64,000 bases of DNA from Nitrospirota bacterium (GTDB lineage Bacteria > Nitrospirota > Thermodesulfovibrionia > UBA6902). The first letter of the stretch is position 1. Every line of letters starts with the position of its first letter. The notes beneath the pieces are model-generated. The model searched no databases, was not told the origin of the DNA, and saw nothing but the letters and a program-made list of their open reading frames with translations. The stretch lies in NCBI GenBank assembly GCA_016207885.1, contig JACQZE010000008.1, forward strand, positions 1 to 64,000, read 5' to 3'. The position numbers were made by a program, and so were the translations under genes. Below are positions 61,324 through 64,000 of this stretch, piece by piece.

Positions 61324-63234
61324 ATGAAACTGAGGAATTTTGCAGCAGTGTTGTGCGCCACTTTTTTAATAGCCGCTTTTTTCGCCTTCGGATCACAGGC
61401 TGAGGAGAAGAAGGCCGGCAACACACTGAAGGGGACGGTACAGGACGCTTCAGGACAAAAGATCGGGAACGCATCTGTCTACCTTATCCCTTCGGCTGAT
61501 GTTGAGGCGATGGGAAAGACCGCGCTTGAAGTGAAGCAGAACTCTCCCAATGATGAGCCTCTTGAGGATAACCTCTCCGCGAATATCGACAAGTATATAA
61601 ACGGTTCCACTGACAAAAAGGGCCGTTTCACAATAACCGGTATTCCGGACGGCAAGTACTTTATCTTTGTCATGCCTTCCGAGAAGACATACCTTCCGGG
61701 CGGAGACAAGTCGAACGAGGCCATGACAACTGCCGATTTTGCCGGCAAAGATATAACTATCCTTGTCTCCGGCAGTGTCCCGGAAAACGCGGTTTATGTA
61801 GGATCATCAAAGTGCATCACCTGCCATTCCGCGTTTAAGACCGAGAAGAAGACCCTTCACAAACTCGGCATAAGCGTTATAGGAAAGCCGGGCAAGCTTC
61901 AGGACTATTCAAGGTTCCCGAACTTCAATGACGGGCTGAACAGGCTCATCGCCGGCACAAAGTTCTACTTCTACGGTTTTGATAAGGAGAGGGGCTTTGA
62001 CAAATATATGATCTCTGAAAAGATGCCCGAGGATACCGCTTCAGTAAACTTTACGGCAACTTTCTTTAAAGACAGCGACGGCATGCTTAAATTCAGAACC
62101 GAGAATATGAAGGATGCTTCAGACACGGCAAGGACATATACGGTCGAGATGACCTACGGCGGCGGCCTCTACAAACAGAGATACCTCTACAGGTCAGGCG
62201 ATTATCTCTTCCCATTTGTCCAGTTCAATTCAAATGGGGACGAGAGTTTTGCCGACAGGACGAGAAAACCCTTCAGGGATTACCACGCCGACTGGCTCTT
62301 TAACGCGGAGACTATGAAGCTGACCGACCCTCCGAAGAAGAAATCTTTTGAAGTGGAGTGCGCTTCCTGCCACTTCACAGGGTACAGCCTCACGCCGACT
62401 GTCGCGGGCGACTATGTTGCCGGCGCTGTGAACGACCCCAACGGCGAAGCTGACATTGACGGCGACGGGACGCCGAACGAGCTGAATATAGGCTGCGAGG
62501 TCTGCCATGGGCCCGGCTCAGAGCACGTAAAGGCCCCGAAGGCGAAAAAGGCATCAACCATTGTAAGCCCGCGCAAGCTTGCGCCTGAACGGGCTTCGGT
62601 TATCTGCGAGCAGTGCCACAGCAGGCCGCAGGGGAACCTGAAGAACGACCAGCCGGTAAGCAAGGACAATAAGATGATGACTCCTGGAACGAGCAGGAAC
62701 GAGTTTCTCGTCAACTTCACGAGCAGGGAAGACGCCTCGCAGAAAGATTTCTGGCCTGACGGCATCCACTCCAAGTCCCACCACCAGCAGGGTACGGACT
62801 TCATTAAGTCTAAAAAGTACAGGAACGGAAACCACATCATGATATGTGTTGACTGCCATGATCCTCACGGAGTCACTGAGGTTAAACACCAGTTGAAGGC
62901 AGAGGTGAGAGATGAAAACAACTCTCTCTGCACCGGCTGTCATAAGGATAAATCTGACATAAAGGCGCACACCAAAGACAAGGTGAAAGAAGAGCACAGC
63001 AACATCTACTGCATCGACTGCCATAACACAAAGACGATGGTGACAGGCGCGGGCTTTGGAAAGGGCCTTGTGCGTAAGGACGGAAAGAATTACTGGGTCA
63101 ATGACATTACGTCACATATCTTCGATGTGCCGAGGAAGGACAACGCCGGGGTTAAAGGCATAGACCCTGGAAAAGCAATGCCGGTTCCGTACACCAATGC
63201 CTGCGGCGAATGCCATGATGTAGAAGGGCTATAA
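61324..63234 (+). CDS. Exported eight-heme cytochrome c with carboxypeptidase-like domain
   Basis: 636 residues. Signal peptide (about 1-26), a carboxypeptidase regulatory-like beta domain (about 33-155), then eight CxxCH heme sites at residues about 164, 346, 391, 428, 508, 536, 563 and 627. The long stretch between the first and second sites (FYGFDKERGFDKYM...) is not recognised. CEVCHGPGSEH resembles cytochromes of the c554/NrfA-related group. Located in the periplasm or on the surface, for electron transfer to nitrogen compounds, metals or other acceptors. AAGGAGG precedes the ATG. Confidence 0.93.
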   Translation: MKLRNFAAVLCATFLIAAFFAFGSQAEEKKAGNTLKGTVQDASGQKIGNASVYLIPSADVEAMGKTALEVKQNSPNDEPLEDNLSANIDKYINGSTDKKGRFTITGIPDGKYFIFVMPSEKTYLPGGDKSNEAMTTADFAGKDITILVSGSVPENAVYVGSSKCITCHSAFKTEKKTLHKLGISVIGKPGKLQDYSRFPNFNDGLNRLIAGTKFYFYGFDKERGFDKYMISEKMPEDTASVNFTATFFKDSDGMLKFRTENMKDASDTARTYTVEMTYGGGLYKQRYLYRSGDYLFPFVQFNSNGDESFADRTRKPFRDYHADWLFNAETMKLTDPPKKKSFEVECASCHFTGYSLTPTVAGDYVAGAVNDPNGEADIDGDGTPNELNIGCEVCHGPGSEHVKAPKAKKASTIVSPRKLAPERASVICEQCHSRPQGNLKNDQPVSKDNKMMTPGTSRNEFLVNFTSREDASQKDFWPDGIHSKSHHQQGTDFIKSKKYRNGNHIMICVDCHDPHGVTEVKHQLKAEVRDENNSLCTGCHKDKSDIKAHTKDKVKEEHSNIYCIDCHNTKTMVTGAGFGKGLVRKDGKNYWVNDITSHIFDVPRKDNAGVKGIDPGKAMPVPYTNACGECHDVEGL

Positions 63235-63252
63235 ACTTTTTAAATTCGGGAA

Positions 63253-63280
63253 GGGGCGGGGAAACCCGCTCCTTTTTCTT
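63253..63280. terminator. Terminator between convergent genes
   Basis: GGGGCGGG (63253-63260) and CCCGCTCC (63265-63272) form an 8-bp stem with one G-U pair and a GAAA loop, followed by TTTTTCTTTT on the plus strand. Confidence 0.85.
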
Positions 63281-64000
63281 TTAAGCCTGTTCCGTCTTCT
63301 TCATGACGCAGAGGTTCTTGCCTATCTCAAGCTCTTTCTTCTTTGCTTCGTCAGGTGAAATGATGCCGAGGTTCGCCTTTCTCATCTCCTGATAGCTTTC
63401 AGGATTTTTCGGCAGGCTCTCCAGGATGTACATTATGAACTCTCTGTCATCCGTAAGGCTGAAGAGCTTGCTGTCGCGTCTTGCTTCGCCCAATGTGAGC
63501 GAGACGATATTGCTTTCGCCCTGCTCCTTGATGGAGTCAGCATGTGACGGCAGGATGATTATATCGTCGCCAAGACTTTTGAGCTTATTAAAGAGCGTAT
63601 TGTAAAGCATGCCTGCCCATTCCTCAGCCTTGCCACCAAGGTCAGGGCGCCCCATGTCAGTCTTCATTATCGTATCGCCTGTGAAAAGATATTTGCCGTT
63701 TAAGAGCAGGCTTGTTATCCCGGGAGTGTGGCCGGGCGTGTGTATCGCAAAGAAATTGTTATCACCTGATATTATCTCCATGCCGTCTGTAAGCGGCTCG
63801 AATTTAAATGTCGCTCCTTCGGCATCTATGGGATTCATGAAGAACTTCGCCCCGGCCTTTTGCGCAAGATCCCTTGCGCCTGATATATGGTCTGCGTGAA
63901 GGTGAGTGTCAATTACATGCGTGATCTTTGCGCCCAGCGAATCAGCGAAGGCGATTATCTTTTCAATATGCCTTCCCGGGTCTATGACAACTGCCTCATT
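63281..64000 (-). CDS. Metallo-beta-lactamase-fold hydrolase, N-terminus cut by window
   Basis: The open frame runs from the window edge to 63281 (239 codons with stop). DTHLHADHISGARDLA is the HxHxDH metal motif, HTPGHTPGITSLLL and FTGDTIMK supply further ligands, and ILPSHAD the last histidine. The order and spacing fit the persulfide dioxygenase/glyoxalase II-like group (ETHE1-like), probably in sulfur or thiol metabolism. The true start lies beyond 64000; an ATG at 63838 is internal. Confidence 0.88.
   Translation of the reverse strand, partial: NEAVVIDPGRHIEKIIAFADSLGAKITHVIDTHLHADHISGARDLAQKAGAKFFMNPIDAEGATFKFEPLTDGMEIISGDNNFFAIHTPGHTPGITSLLLNGKYLFTGDTIMKTDMGRPDLGGKAEEWAGMLYNTLFNKLKSLGDDIIILPSHADSIKEQGESNIVSLTLGEARRDSKLFSLTDDREFIMYILESLPKNPESYQEMRKANLGIISPDEAKKKELEIGKNLCVMKKTEQA

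Noticed and set aside
1-64000. tRNA, rRNA or CRISPR loci
   Set aside because: No cloverleaf-like sequences, rRNA blocks or regularly spaced repeats were found in the gaps between genes by eye; a tRNAscan or CRISPR search would settle it.

Overview
The window looks like part of a Gram-negative, mostly anaerobic, redox-versatile bacterium with many PAS sensors and much c-di-GMP signalling. It is probably from the Nitrospirota (Thermodesulfovibrionia-like) or a neighbouring lineage. This is inferred from the gene mix: AhbD-like heme enzyme, split glyQ/glyS, pyruvate phosphate dikinase, GTP-type PEP carboxykinase, an eight-heme cytochrome, cobalamin-dependent radical SAM proteins and hybrid sensor clusters. 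No rRNA, tRNA, CRISPR array or intact transposase was seen. TAG, TAA and TGA are all used as stops.

1-3.6 kb: leucine genes (leuC tail with an in-frame TAG, leuD) with a GAF-GGDEF diguanylate cyclase between them, then a PAS sigma-54 activator. 3.6-8.6 kb: behind a near-perfect -24/-12 promoter and two inverted 19-bp sites lies an operon of two B12-type radical SAM enzymes, a small exported protein and a SPASM radical SAM enzyme. This is the best candidate here for an undescribed pathway. 8.6-11.8 kb: Ni/Co-type transporter, hemW carrying two in-frame palindromic repeat insertions, a collapsed type IIG methyltransferase remnant and a frameshifted brnT/brnA pair. 12-18.9 kb: heme operon (ahbD-like, hemE, PAS protein, PAS/HD-GYP phosphodiesterase, hemH, hemY).

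18.9-34 kb: mainly housekeeping genes (AI-2E-type permease, D-aminoacylase, AmiC, NifU, glyQS, ppdK, darP, rhlE), a small redox group with two matching CRP/FNR-like operators, and a second BrnTA pair. 34-42 kb: a phosphorelay cluster (two histidine kinases, a receiver, a receiver-HD-GYP), two paralogous small acidic proteins, and an unannotated region with a consensus -10 box and several long-range stems that looks like a structured RNA of about 280 nt. 42-55.8 kb: two cold-shock protein loci with conserved leaders, MATE pump, second DEAD-box helicase, trmJ, ppnP, ettA, FKBP, DedA, trpS, M50 protease and pckG.

55.8-64 kb: two VapBC-type modules. The second sits between two divergent copies of the 3' end of a TrmH-family methyltransferase gene, a scar of cassette insertion. 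Next come an unfamiliar protein with kinase-like motifs, an eight-heme cytochrome, and a metallo-beta-lactamase-fold hydrolase cut by the window end. Overall, c-di-GMP enzymes recur inside metabolic operons, small toxin-antitoxin modules are common, and one family of palindromic repeats has entered coding sequences at four places.
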